Assembly: GCF_002843305.1 (NCBI RefSeq)
Contig: NZ_PGSG01000041.1
Span: 30,209 to 94,208 of the forward strand
Direction: 5' to 3'
Origin: Streptomyces barkulensis
GTDB taxonomy: Bacteria > Actinomycetota > Actinomycetes > Streptomycetales > Streptomycetaceae
Length of the DNA: 64,000 bases
In this document: positions 8,475 to 19,023 of the stretch, in pieces
Position numbering within the stretch: the first letter of the stretch is position 1
Layout of the letters: the number at the start of each line of letters is the position of its first letter
Made by a program: the position numbers and the translations under genes
The notes under the pieces: generated by a model
What the model saw: the letters and a program-made list of their open reading frames with translations, nothing else
Database searches by the model: none
Told to the model about the DNA's origin: nothing

Positions 8475-9560
8475 TCAGGCCGCGTAGTCCCCGGTGAGTG
8501 TCACGGCCTCGCCGCGGTCTCCGCGCTCGGTGACCTCGCCGGCGACCCAGGCGTCCACACCGCGCTCGCCCAGCAGGGACAGCGTCGCGCCGACCGACTC
8601 CGGCGGGACCACGGCGACCATGCCGACGCCCATGTTGAGGGTCTTCTCCAGCTCCGCGCGCTCGACCCCGCCCAGCTCGCCCACCGCCCGGAAGACCGGC
8701 GCCGGGCTCCAGGTGGAACGGTCCACGGTGGCGTGCAGCCCGTCGGGCACGACACGCGCGAGGTTGCCGGCCAGCCCGCCGCCGGTGATGTGCGAGAAGG
8801 CGTGCACCTCGGTGGCCCTCGTCAGCGCCAGGCAGTCCAGCGAGTAGATCTTGGTGGGCTCCAGCAGCTCCTCGCCCAGCGTGCGGCCGAAGTCCTCGAC
8901 ACGGCGGTCCAGCGACCAGCCGGCGCGGTCGAAGAACACGTGCCGCACCAGCGAGTACCCGTTGGAGTGAAGACCGGAGGCGCCCATCGCGACGACCGCG
9001 TCGCCCGGGCGGACGCGGTCCGCGCCCAGGATCTCGTCGGCCTCCACGACGCCCGTGCCCGCGCCCGCCACGTCGTACTCGTCCGGGCCCATCAGACCGG
9101 GGTGCTCGGCCGTCTCGCCGCCGACCAGGGCGCAGCCCGCCAGGACGCAGCCCTCGGCGATGCCCTTGACGATGGAGGCGACCCGCTCGGGGACGACCCT
9201 GCCCACGCTGATGTAGTCGGTCATGAACAGCGGCTCGGCGCCGCAGACCACCAGGTCGTCCACGACCATCGCCACCAGGTCGTGGCCGATGGTGTCGTGC
9301 ACGCCCATCTTCTGCGCGACGGCGACCTTGGTGCCCACGCCGTCGGTGGCCGAGGCCAGCAGCGGGCGCCGGTAGCCCTTCAGCGCGGACGCGTCGAACA
9401 GGCCCGCGAAACCGCCGAGCGCACCGATGCTCTCGGGCCGGCGGGCCTTGCCCACCCACTCCTTCATCAGCGTGACGGCGCGGTCGCCCGCCTCGATGTC
9501 CACTCCGGCGGCGGCGTAGCTGGCGCCCTGGCCGGCCGGGGTCGGGTTGGTGGAGGTCAT
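8475..9560 (-). CDS. purM: Phosphoribosylformylglycinamidine cyclo-ligase (AIR synthetase)
   Basis: 361-residue PurM, step 5 of de novo purine synthesis: ATP-dependent ring closure of FGAM to AIR in the cytosol. Typical motifs are present: the N-terminal lid SYAAAGVDIEAGDRAV, ATDGVGTKVAVAQKMG, and GHDLVAMVVDDLVVCGAEPL with the metal/ATP-site aspartates. The C-terminal domain shows FSHITGGGLAGNLARV. Length is normal. The ATG follows AGAGGAAGA. It lies 93 bp downstream of purF on the same strand and is probably cotranscribed with it. Confidence 0.97.
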   Translation of the reverse strand: MTSTNPTPAGQGASYAAAGVDIEAGDRAVTLMKEWVGKARRPESIGALGGFAGLFDASALKGYRRPLLASATDGVGTKVAVAQKMGVHDTIGHDLVAMVVDDLVVCGAEPLFMTDYISVGRVVPERVASIVKGIAEGCVLAGCALVGGETAEHPGLMGPDEYDVAGAGTGVVEADEILGADRVRPGDAVVAMGASGLHSNGYSLVRHVFFDRAGWSLDRRVEDFGRTLGEELLEPTKIYSLDCLALTRATEVHAFSHITGGGLAGNLARVVPDGLHATVDRSTWSPAPVFRAVGELGGVERAELEKTLNMGVGMVAVVPPESVGATLSLLGERGVDAWVAGEVTERGDRGEAVTLTGDYAA

Positions 9561-9653
9561 GGTCTTCCTCTGGGACGGACGGTGGCCCGGTGGCTCACCG
9601 GGACGGTCGGCGGCTGCCGGCTCACCGGGACGGCCGCCGGCGAGCCGGCGGGG

Positions 9654-11213
9654 TCAGGGCCTGCGCAGCGCGTCGGCCGCGCCGGGGCCCGCGAGCATGC
9701 TCCGCACCCCGTCGGGATCGGCGCCGACGGCCTCGGCGGTCTCGGACTCCAGCAGGTGCTTGCCCAGCAGCCCGGGGTCCGGCAGCTCCATCGGGTACTC
9801 GCCGTCGAAGCAGGCCCGGCACAGGTCGGGCTTGGCGATGGTGGTCGCCCCGACCATGCCCTCCAGCGAGATGTACGCCAGGGAGTCCGCCCCCAGCGAG
9901 GTGCCGATCTCCTCGACCGACAGGCCGTTGGCGATCAGCTCGGCGCGGGTGGCGAAGTCGATGCCGAAGAAGCACGGCCACTTGATGGGCGGCGAGCTGA
10001 TCCGCACGTGCACCTCGGCCGCGCCCGCCTCGCGCAGCATCCGCACCAGGGCGCGCTGGGTGTTGCCGCGGACGATCGAGTCGTCGACGACCACCAGGCG
10101 CTTGCCGCGGATGACCTCCTTGAGGGGGTTGAGCTTGAGGCGGATGCCGAGCTGGCGGATGGTCTGCGAGGGCTGGATGAACGTCCGGCCCACGTAGGAG
10201 TTCTTGACCAGGCCGCTGCCGTACGGGATGCCGCTGGCCTCGGCGTAGCCGACCGCGGCCGGGGTGCCGGACTCCGGGGTCGCTATGACCAGGTCGGCCT
10301 CGGCCGGGGCCTCGGCGGCCAGCCGGCGGCCCATCTCCACCCGGGAGAGGTAGACGTTGCGGCCCGCGATGTCGGTGTCGGGGCGCGCGAGGTAGACGTA
10401 CTCGAAGACACAGCCCTTCGGCTTCGCATCCGCGAAGCGCTGGGCGCGCAGCCCGTCCTCGTCGATGGCGACCATCTCGCCGGGCTCGATCTCCCGGATG
10501 AAGGACGCGCCGACGATGTCCAGGGCCGCGGTCTCGGAGGCCACCACCCAGCCGCGCTCCAGCCGGCCGAGCACCAGCGGGCGTATGCCCTGCGGGTCGC
10601 GGGCGGCGTAGAGGGTGTGCTCGTCCATGAAGACCAGGCTGAACGCGCCCTTGACCTTCGGCAGGACAGCGGGGGCGGCCTGCTCCACGGTGAGCGGCTT
10701 GCCGTCCTCGTCCACCTGGCCCGCCAGCAGGGCGGTGATCAGGTCGGTGTCGTTGGTGGCGGCGACCTGGGTGGCCCGGCCGCCCGTGCTGGGCAGCGCG
10801 GCGACCATCTCGGCCAGCTCGGCGGTGTTGACCAGGTTGCCGTTGTGGCCCAGCGCGATCGAGCCCTGGGCGGTGGCCCGGAAGGTGGGCTGGGCGTTCT
10901 CCCACACCGAGGCGCCGGTGGTCGAGTAGCGCGCGTGACCGACCGCGATGTGGCCCCTGAGGGAGCCGAGGGAGGTTTCGTCGAAGACCTGGGAGACCAG
11001 GCCCATGTCCTTGAAGACGAGGATCTGGGAGCCGTTGCTCACCGCGATGCCCGCGGACTCCTGTCCCCGGTGCTGCAGCGCGTACAGCCCGAAATAGGTG
11101 AGCTTGGAGACCTCTTCCCCCGGGGCCCAGACTCCGAAGACGCCGCAGGCGTCCTGGGGGCCCTTCTCTCCGGGGAGCAGGTCGTGGTTGAGTCGTCCGT
11201 CACCACGTGGCAC
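9654..11213 (-). CDS. purF: Amidophosphoribosyltransferase
   Basis: 519-residue PurF, the committed purine step: glutamine + PRPP to phosphoribosylamine. The N-terminus has a 22-residue propeptide before the nucleophile Cys23 in QDACGVFGVW, as in proteins matured by self-cleavage. The Ntn glutaminase domain contains LQHRGQESAG and GHARYSTTG. The PRTase domain carries the PRPP loop VVVDDSIVRGNT. No Fe-S-type cysteines are evident around CFFGIDFATR except the conserved C. GTG start. It heads a likely purF-purM unit. Confidence 0.97.
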   Translation of the reverse strand: MPRGDGRLNHDLLPGEKGPQDACGVFGVWAPGEEVSKLTYFGLYALQHRGQESAGIAVSNGSQILVFKDMGLVSQVFDETSLGSLRGHIAVGHARYSTTGASVWENAQPTFRATAQGSIALGHNGNLVNTAELAEMVAALPSTGGRATQVAATNDTDLITALLAGQVDEDGKPLTVEQAAPAVLPKVKGAFSLVFMDEHTLYAARDPQGIRPLVLGRLERGWVVASETAALDIVGASFIREIEPGEMVAIDEDGLRAQRFADAKPKGCVFEYVYLARPDTDIAGRNVYLSRVEMGRRLAAEAPAEADLVIATPESGTPAAVGYAEASGIPYGSGLVKNSYVGRTFIQPSQTIRQLGIRLKLNPLKEVIRGKRLVVVDDSIVRGNTQRALVRMLREAGAAEVHVRISSPPIKWPCFFGIDFATRAELIANGLSVEEIGTSLGADSLAYISLEGMVGATTIAKPDLCRACFDGEYPMELPDPGLLGKHLLESETAEAVGADPDGVRSMLAGPGAADALRRP

Positions 11214-11301
11214 GCCACCGAGTCTAGGACAGGTTCCGCGGTGCTCAATACCCGGGACCGCCTCTCCCCCGCAGCCCCCGGCGGTCTCTCACCGCAGGTC
11301 A

Positions 11302-12105
11302 TCACCCCAGTACGGGGAGGTGATCGCGCAGATCCGCGCGCTCGCCGCTCGCTGTGAGATGCGCCGCATCCAGCTCCGCCGACCAGTCGGTGCGCCCGGT
11401 CGCCAGGCGGATCCAGGTCAGCGGATCGGTCTCCACCACGTTCGGCGGGGTGCCGCGGGTGTGCCGCGGGCCCGCCACGCACTGGACGACCGCGAAGGGC
11501 GGGATCCGCACCTCCACCGAGGAGCCGGGCGCCTTGGCGGCCAGCGCGTCCGCCAGCAGCCGCACGGTCGTCGCCAGGGCCTGGCGGACCGGCGGGACAC
11601 GTACGCCGGTGGCCCGGGTGAGGTCGTCGCCGTGCACCACCAGCTCCAGCAGGCGGGTCACGGTGAAGTCCAGCGCCCGCATCGCGCCGAAGGGGTGCGG
11701 CAGCAGCACGTCCGCGCGCACGGCCTGCTCCAGCACCGGCTCCAGCTCCTCGACGGCGTCGTCCACCGCGCGGGCCGCGTCCTCGTACGCCTTCGCGTGC
11801 CTGCGGGTCGCCTCGTCCAGCTCGTGGGCGGCGCCGGCCACGGACACCGCCCAGGCGTTCAGGTCCGTCTGCGGCGCGGCGGCCCGGGGCGGGGGCTCCG
11901 CCAGCAGCCGGGGCACCGCCTCGATCTGCCCGGCGATGTGGACCACCAGATGTCGCACGTCCCAGCCGGGCAGCCCGGAGGGCCGGGCCAGCTGGTCGGG
12001 GGTGAGGGCGTGCACGGCGTTGCGCACGGCCTCCACCTGCCCGATGAGCCCGGCCCGCACCATGGCCGGGTCGTACGTCCTGGGCTTGCGCTTCACCGGA
12101 GGCAT
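11302..12105 (-). CDS. Maleylpyruvate isomerase-family / sterol-carrier-like mycothiol-dependent protein
   Basis: 267 residues. The N-terminal ~170 residues form the DinB-like four-helix fold of the maleylpyruvate-isomerase/mycothiol-dependent family: ALTPDQLARPSGLPGWDVRHLVVHIAGQ carries the WDVRHLVVHIA metal-site helix, and TVTRLLELVVHGDDL supplies another His/Asp. The C-terminal part (VEVRIPPFAVVQCVAG, TDPLTWIRLATG) matches the small SCP2-like tail. Such proteins are predicted mycothiol-S-transferases or isomerases; the substrate here is unknown. It lies 88 bp upstream of purF on the same strand. Confidence 0.8.
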   Translation of the reverse strand: MPPVKRKPRTYDPAMVRAGLIGQVEAVRNAVHALTPDQLARPSGLPGWDVRHLVVHIAGQIEAVPRLLAEPPPRAAAPQTDLNAWAVSVAGAAHELDEATRRHAKAYEDAARAVDDAVEELEPVLEQAVRADVLLPHPFGAMRALDFTVTRLLELVVHGDDLTRATGVRVPPVRQALATTVRLLADALAAKAPGSSVEVRIPPFAVVQCVAGPRHTRGTPPNVVETDPLTWIRLATGRTDWSAELDAAHLTASGERADLRDHLPVLG

Positions 12106-12183
12106 GGCGTCAGAGTAGAACGCCGCGTGGCGGAAGCAGGCGGCTACCCGCCGGTCGGGCCGCCGATCCCTTCCGGCCCGGGG

Positions 12184-13452
12184 TCAGCTCTCCTCCTGGT
12201 AGTCGCTCTTCGGGGGCATGGCGATGTCCGCGCAGCCGCGCCGCTCGGCGACGTCCTCGACATAGGCGCGGAAGACCGGCTCCAGATGGCGGGCCACGGC
12301 TTCGGAGTACGGGTAGCCGGCGGTGAGGACATGGACGGCGGGCTCGCCGTCGCACACGGATGTGGCCCACCAGGCGTTCGCGCCGTCGTCGAACCCGCCC
12401 CGGCCAGGTATGGCCGCCCGCTCGTCGTCGACCGGATCGGTGGAGACGTGTTCGGCCGCGTCGCCGAAGAAACTCTCGGCGCTGAGCCACCAGCTGCGCG
12501 GCCCGCCGAGGGCCTTGTAGAACCGCTGATAGGCGGGGCCCTCCAGATGCCTCTCGTACACCGCGCTCCCGGCCTCGCGGCTGACGGTCAGCAGGCAGCG
12601 CTCCTGCCAGACCAGCTCGTTCGCGCTGCTCTCCAGCACCCGGTCGGGCAGCCAGCCGGAGGCGTTGGCCCGCCCGGTGTGCAGACCGGCCTCGCCGTAC
12701 CAGGCGCAGGTGCCCTCGGCCTTCTCCGGGGCGACGGGCTCGGTGTTCAGCGCCGGTATGCCGTCCGGCGGCTCGGGGAGGCGGTCGGAGCACCCCAGTT
12801 CGGCGGCGAGGTTGTTGGCAGTGGTGACCGCGATGCGGGCCAGCCGGTCGCGGTCGTCCTGGGCGAGCTGGCCGTTCTCGGAGAACTCCGCCCGGGTGGC
12901 CGCGCTCAGCCCGGCGGAGGCCCGTATGGCTGTGATCTCCTCGCCCCGGTGCTCGGTGCCGGGGCAGGGCAGCCGGACGGAGACACCGGTGTCGGTGACG
13001 TACCCGGCTATGCCGCCGCCGACCGGCTGGTACACCTGCGGAACGTCGATGTACGGGTTGGTGTGGTCGAGCGCGTCCTCGAAGGCGTCATCGACCGGTT
13101 CGTACGTCCACCCGGTGGGCTCGGTGGCCACCTGTGCGGAGAAGAACGAACCGCTCTCCCCCACTCCTCGCCCTCTTCCGGAGGCCTCCTCGCTGCGCAG
13201 GACGCAGCTCTGCGGCAGCCGGGCGTCGTCCAGCCGGATTCCGTCCGTGAGGTTCCGGGCGGGAGTGATCTCTCCCCCGCTCCCCCGTAGAGCCAGCACC
13301 TCGCCCACCGGGACCAGGCCGCCGCAGGCCTCGTCCACGGCGTGCCGGCGCTCCCACCACTGCCACAGCGTCCAGCCGCTCAGCCCGATCGCGAAGACGG
13401 CCACGGCGCACACCAGCCGGTTGTACGCCCTCCGCCACCGCCCGCGGTCCAT
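12184..13452 (-). CDS. Membrane-anchored hypothetical protein (422 aa)
   Basis: A large extracytoplasmic protein tethered by one N-terminal membrane helix: YNRLVCAVAVFAIGLSGWTLWQWW follows Arg-rich RGRWRR. ATG at 13452 is chosen for GAGGGG four bases upstream; an in-frame ATG at 13488 would add 12 residues with a weaker site. The outside domain contains several cysteines (EACGGLVPVGEVL, RLPQSCVLRSEE, PCPGTEH, LGCSDRL, GTCAWYGEAGL), suggesting disulfides. It may hold two similar modules, since the CAWYGEAGL/CLLTVS region repeats the theme of the first. No catalytic motif recognised; common in Streptomyces. It follows purL after a strong terminator. Confidence 0.75.
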   Translation of the reverse strand: MDRGRWRRAYNRLVCAVAVFAIGLSGWTLWQWWERRHAVDEACGGLVPVGEVLALRGSGGEITPARNLTDGIRLDDARLPQSCVLRSEEASGRGRGVGESGSFFSAQVATEPTGWTYEPVDDAFEDALDHTNPYIDVPQVYQPVGGGIAGYVTDTGVSVRLPCPGTEHRGEEITAIRASAGLSAATRAEFSENGQLAQDDRDRLARIAVTTANNLAAELGCSDRLPEPPDGIPALNTEPVAPEKAEGTCAWYGEAGLHTGRANASGWLPDRVLESSANELVWQERCLLTVSREAGSAVYERHLEGPAYQRFYKALGGPRSWWLSAESFFGDAAEHVSTDPVDDERAAIPGRGGFDDGANAWWATSVCDGEPAVHVLTAGYPYSEAVARHLEPVFRAYVEDVAERRGCADIAMPPKSDYQEES

Positions 13453-13523
13453 CCGTCCCCTCGCCCCCGTCCCGTACAGCCCCGGCATCCGTCCGGCGGC
13501 GAACCTACCAGCGCCCTGTGACA

Positions 13524-13562
13524 GCCGTGCCCCGCCGCCCGGGGCGGGCGGCGGGGCACGGC
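13524..13562 (-). terminator. purL terminator hairpin
   Basis: Perfect 17-bp stem with arms 13524-13540 and 13546-13562 and a 5-nt loop, 16 bp beyond the purL stop. It separates purL from the downstream membrane-anchored gene. No T-tract. Confidence 0.75.
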
Positions 13563-13578
13563 GGCCGTCGTACGGGCG

Positions 13579-15828
<2,250 letters not shown>

Positions 15829-15919
15829 GCCGCGCCCTTTCGATGAGCTTCTCCGCCCGCACGACGCAGAGGTGCGGGCATCGGGGCCGTCTGCGGCCGA
15901 GTGGTCGTGCGTGCGTCGC

Positions 15920-16597
15920 TCATGCGGTGACCAGCTTCTTCAGAACAGAGGTGAAGAATCCCAGCCCGTCGGTGGTGGGCCCGGTCAGGGCCTCGACGGC
16001 GTGCTCGGGGTGGGGCATGAGGCCGACGACGTTGCCGGCCTCGTTGCAGATGCCGGCGATGTCGCGGCGGGAGCCGTTGGGGTTGACGTCCAGGTAGCGG
16101 AAGACGACCCGGCCGGTCGCCTCCAGCTCGTCCAGGGTGCGCTCGTCGGCGACGTAGCCGCCCTCGCCGTTCTTGAGCGGGACGGTGATCTCCTGGCCCC
16201 CGGCGTAGTCGGAGGTCCAGGCGGTGTCCGCGTTCTCCACGCGCAGCTTCTGGTCGCGGCAGACGAAGTGGAGGTGGTCGTTGCGGGTGAGCGCGCCGGG
16301 CAGCAGGTGCGACTCGCACAGCACCTGGAAACCGTTGCAGATACCGAGCACCGGCAGGCCGGCGCGGGCCTGGTCGACGACCGTCTCCATCACCGGCGAG
16401 AAGCGGGCGATGGCGCCGCAGCGCAGGTAGTCGCCGTAGGAGAAGCCGCCGGGGAGGACGACGGCGTCCACCTGGTCCAGGCTCTTGTCGCGGTGCCACA
16501 GGGTGACCGGCTCGGCGCCGGCGAGGCGGATGGCGCGCCGGGCGTCCACGTCGTCGAGGGAGCCGGGGAAGGTGACGACTCCGATGCGGGTCGTCAT
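15920..16597 (-). CDS. purQ: FGAM synthase glutaminase subunit PurQ
   Basis: 225-residue class I glutamine amidotransferase that supplies ammonia to PurL. The nucleophile is Cys87 in [13 protein letters not shown], and the His/Glu pair lies in MPHPEHAVE near the C-terminus. The start region [14 protein letters not shown] is typical. Its ATG overlaps the purS stop by 4 bp (translational coupling), supporting complex assembly with PurS and PurL. Confidence 0.97.
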   Translation of the reverse strand: MTTRIGVVTFPGSLDDVDARRAIRLAGAEPVTLWHRDKSLDQVDAVVLPGGFSYGDYLRCGAIARFSPVMETVVDQARAGLPVLGICNGFQVLCESHLLPGALTRNDHLHFVCRDQKLRVENADTAWTSDYAGGQEITVPLKNGEGGYVADERTLDELEATGRVVFRYLDVNPNGSRRDIAGICNEAGNVVGLMPHPEHAVEALTGPTTDGLGFFTSVLKKLVTA

Positions 16598-16860
16598 GCG
16601 GGGGTCACCTCTTCGCGCTCCTCGACGCGCACGGTGAAGTCCTCGATCACGGTGTTGGCGAGGAACGTCTCGGCGAGCTGGTGAATGCGGGCGAGGGCGT
16701 CGTCGTCGACCGGACCCTCCACCTCGAGCTCGAAGCGCTTGCCCTGGCGGACGTCCGAGATGCCCTCGTAGCCCAGCCGGGGCAGCGCACGCTGAACCGC
16801 CTGGCCCTGGGGGTCGAGGATCTCCGGCTTGAGCATGACGTCGACTACGACGCGAGCCAC
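16594..16860 (-). CDS. purS: FGAM synthase subunit PurS
   Basis: 88-residue small subunit that bridges PurL and PurQ and helps channel ammonia. Typical fold sequence: [20 protein letters not shown] at the start and the turn [20 protein letters not shown]. First gene of the purS-purQ-purL unit; its promoter must lie in the 16.86-17.19 kb region shared with the divergent Lsr2-like gene. Confidence 0.96.
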   Translation of the reverse strand: MARVVVDVMLKPEILDPQGQAVQRALPRLGYEGISDVRQGKRFELEVEGPVDDDALARIHQLAETFLANTVIEDFTVRVEEREEVTPA

Positions 16861-17194
16861 AGGTACTCCCGGTGGGTGTTGGTGCTGGAGGCTGCCGCTT
16901 CAGCGTACCCGCCGGAAAATTCTACTCGCGTAGATATGAGCCGCTCCGGTCACGGTCGGGTATCGGCGCACCGGAAAACACCGGGAAGTACTGCCCCAGT
17001 CGGCGCCGGAAAAGTAAAGTCGCGTTCGCGGCATGACACGCGGGCGATAATTCAACCGCTTCACCAGACAATGCCTGCCGCTGTACAAAGGAAAGGGCAT
17101 TGACGCCGATCGCCGGGAACGTCGATATCACCGCACGTCAGGAAGTGGTTTCGAAGTGTTTCCGTATGCGATCCTCCCGAAAGGACCGATATCC
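16861..17194. promoter_or_regulatory. Divergent promoter region purS / lsr2-like gene
   Basis: 334 bp between divergent genes. It is noticeably AT-richer than its surroundings in patches (GGAAAATTCTACTCG at about 16914-16928, the AAAAGTAAAG stretch near 17009, GATAATTCAACC near 17046, ACAAAGGAAAGGG near 17085). It contains a small inverted repeat TCTAC-TCGC-GTAGA (16921-16934). AT-rich DNA is what Lsr2 proteins bind, so self-regulation is possible (inference). Exact promoters not resolved. Confidence 0.5.
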
Positions 17195-17548
17195 GTGGCA
17201 CAGCGTGTGGTGGTCACACTCTCCGACGACATCGACGGCGGGGAAGCATCGGAGACGGTCGCCTTCGGCCTCGACGGCAAGTCGTACGAGATCGATCTCA
17301 ACCGCGAGAACGCGAAGAAACTGCGCATGGGCCTGGCCCCCTTTGTGCGGGCCGGCCGCAAGCGGGCCAGGTCCGGGAAGACGTTCCAGCGCACCTCCGT
17401 CGCGCCGGACCCGTCCGCGGTGCGGGCCTGGGCCCGGTCGCACGGCTTCGAGGTGCCGCCGCGCGGCCGCATCCCCAAGAAGGTCTACGAGGCGTTCGAC
17501 GAGGCCCACGGATCCACCTCCGGCGCCGCCCCCGGGGAGTCGCGCTGA
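17195..17548 (+). CDS. Lsr2-like nucleoid-associated protein
   Basis: 117-residue Lsr2 family protein, a xenogeneic-silencing nucleoid protein that dimerises and bridges AT-rich DNA. GTG at 17195 is chosen because the product then reads AQRVVVTLSDDIDGGEA like other Lsr2 and because AAGGA lies about 10 nt upstream; the frame runs 13 codons further 5'. N-terminal dimerisation domain to about residue 60; C-terminal DNA-binding domain with RAWARSHGFEVPPRGRIPKK, including the minor-groove RGR loop. The place next to purS matches the second S. coelicolor Lsr2 paralogue (LsrL) as I recall, so the main Lsr2 is likely elsewhere. Confidence 0.93.
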   Translation: MAQRVVVTLSDDIDGGEASETVAFGLDGKSYEIDLNRENAKKLRMGLAPFVRAGRKRARSGKTFQRTSVAPDPSAVRAWARSHGFEVPPRGRIPKKVYEAFDEAHGSTSGAAPGESR

Positions 17549-17566
17549 GCCCGCCTCCGGGCCGAC

Positions 17567-17597
17567 TTGCCAGGCACCCCGGGTGATCGGCTAGAGT
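17567..17597 (+). promoter_or_regulatory. Promoter of tRNA-Gly(TCC)
   Basis: TTGCCA (17567-17572) and TAGAGT (17592-17597), 19 bp apart, 52 bp upstream of the tRNA. The -10 is identical to that of tRNA-Asp at 3522. It starts just after the Lsr2-like stop codon. Confidence 0.6.
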
Positions 17598-17649
17598 CTG
17601 GAGCACACCGCCGGGGGCGGCCGGAAACGGCCGGAACCAAGGTGGTCAC

Positions 17650-17721
17650 GCGGGTGTAGCTCAGTAGTAGAGCGCCCTCTTTCCAAGAGGGAGGCGCAGT
17701 GTGCGATTCCTGTCACCCGCT
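17650..17721 (+). tRNA. tRNA-Gly (anticodon TCC)
   Basis: 72-nt cloverleaf. Acceptor GCGGGTG (17650-17656) pairs with CACCCGC (17714-17720). The anticodon arm CCCTC-TTTCCAA-GAGGG gives TCC, glycine. The T-loop GATTCCTGTC is slightly irregular but consistent with this isoacceptor. CCA not encoded. Followed 74 bp later by tRNA-Gly(GCC) with its own -10 box. Confidence 0.93.
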
Positions 17722-17752
17722 CCGCTCACTCCACCGGGTCTCCGGGATCGGG

Positions 17753-17758
17753 TAGAGT
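17753..17758 (+). promoter_or_regulatory. -10 element of tRNA-Gly(GCC) copy 1
   Basis: TAGAGT, 37 bp upstream of the tRNA 5' end, identical to the boxes at 3522 and 17592. No clear -35. Confidence 0.5.
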
Positions 17759-17795
17759 GAAGGCGCGCCGCTCGGTGAGAGCCGGGAGGTCGCAT

Positions 17796-17868
17796 GCGGA
17801 CGTAGCTCAGTTGGTAGAGCGCAACCTTGCCAAGGTTGAGGTCGCGAGTTCGAGCCTCGTCGTCCGCT
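17796..17868 (+). tRNA. tRNA-Gly (anticodon GCC), copy 1
   Basis: 73-nt cloverleaf. Acceptor GCGGACG pairs with CGTCCGC. The anticodon arm CAACC-TTGCCAA-GGTTG gives GCC. T-arm CGAG-TTCGAGC-CTCG. A second gene with the same acceptor and D-arm but a different anticodon stem lies at 21860. Terminator directly downstream. Confidence 0.97.
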
Positions 17869-17875
17869 CAGAGAA

Positions 17876-17905
17876 AAGACCCCGGTCCTTCAGGACCGGG
17901 GTCTT
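17876..17905 (+). terminator. Terminator of tRNA-Gly(GCC) copy 1
   Basis: AAGACCCCGGTCC (17876-17888) pairs with 17893-17905 across TTCA; the 3' side runs into TTCTT. The same hairpin, with two arm substitutions, follows the second tRNA-Gly at 21940. Confidence 0.85.
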
Positions 17906-18027
17906 CTTCGTGTGTGTCATGTCACATCCCCTCATCTCCCCCCGCCCACCGGCCGGTTGACATTTGTCACGCGCGCTCGTGACAGCCCGCACTGCTCCCG
18001 CTCCCGGCCCCGCGCGACCCTGGTGGC

Positions 18028-19023
18028 ATGGAGATCGGAGAGCAGGTCATCGAGGTGAGCGGGCTGCGGCGGCGCTACGGCCCGGCGAAGGGGGACGGCG
18101 GCTTCGATGCCGTACGGGGAGTCTCGTTCTCCGTGGCGCGCGGCGAGCTGTTCGCGCTGCTGGGGACGAACGGCGCGGGCAAGACATCCACCGTCGAGCT
18201 GCTGGAGGGAATGGCCGAGCCCAGCGGCGGCCGGGTGCGCGTGCTCGGGCACGACCCGTACCGCGAGCGTGCCCGGGTGCGGTCGCGGATCGGGGTGATG
18301 CTCCAGGAGGGCGGCTTCTCCTCCGACCTGACCGTCGCCGAGACCGCGCGGATGTGGGCCGGCTGCACCAGCGGGGCCCGTCCGACCTCGGAGGCGCTGG
18401 AGATGGTGGGCCTGGCCCCGCGCGCGGACGTCCGCGTCAAGCAGCTCTCCGGCGGCGAGCGGCGGCGGCTGGACCTGGCCATGGCCCTGCTCGGCCGGCC
18501 CGAGGTGCTCTTCCTGGACGAGCCGACGACCGGGCTGGACGCCGAGGGGCGGCGGGAGACCTGGCGGCTGGTGCGGGAGCTGCGGGAGGGCGGTACGACC
18601 GTGGTGCTGACCACGCACTACCTGGAGGAGGCCGAGGAGCTGGCCGACCGGCTGGCGATCATGCGGGCGGGGCGGATCGTCGTCTCCGGCACGCCCGCCG
18701 AGGTCACCGCCTCGCGCCCGTCCCGGATCCGCTTCACGCTGCCCGAGGGGATGCCCGCCGCCCGGCTTCCGCTGTCGCTGAAGGCCGCCGAGCACGGGCG
18801 GGGTGTGGAGATCCGCACCGGCCGGCTGCAGGAGTCCCTGACCGAACTCCTGCTGTGGGCACGGCAGGAGGGCGTGACGCTGGCGGGTCTGGACGCCCGC
18901 TCGGCCTCCCTGGAGGAGGCGTTCCTGGAGATCGCCCACGGTGGTGGCCCGGACGCGGCGGAGGACGACGGCACAGCGGAGGAAGACGGCACGGCACGAC
19001 TGGCGGAGGCGGGAGCACGATGA
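18028..19023 (+). CDS. ABC transporter ATP-binding protein
   Basis: 331-residue ATPase of an ABC-2-type exporter. Walker A GTNGAGKT at residues 46-53, signature LSGGE at 140-144, Walker B LFLDE at 161-165, and a typical daunorubicin-resistance-like C-terminal extension. The end is acidic (AEDDGTAEEDGTA). The start follows a long 120-bp leader after the tRNA terminator. Stop and next start overlap as ATGA. First gene of a transporter + two-component operon, so it likely exports, or protects from, a compound sensed by the kinase; substrate unknown. Confidence 0.93.
   Translation: MEIGEQVIEVSGLRRRYGPAKGDGGFDAVRGVSFSVARGELFALLGTNGAGKTSTVELLEGMAEPSGGRVRVLGHDPYRERARVRSRIGVMLQEGGFSSDLTVAETARMWAGCTSGARPTSEALEMVGLAPRADVRVKQLSGGERRRLDLAMALLGRPEVLFLDEPTTGLDAEGRRETWRLVRELREGGTTVVLTTHYLEEAEELADRLAIMRAGRIVVSGTPAEVTASRPSRIRFTLPEGMPAARLPLSLKAAEHGRGVEIRTGRLQESLTELLLWARQEGVTLAGLDARSASLEEAFLEIAHGGGPDAAEDDGTAEEDGTARLAEAGAR

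Noticed and set aside
8733..11357. Large plus-strand frame across purM/purF
   Set aside because: Antisense shadow; purM and purF are certain on the other strand.
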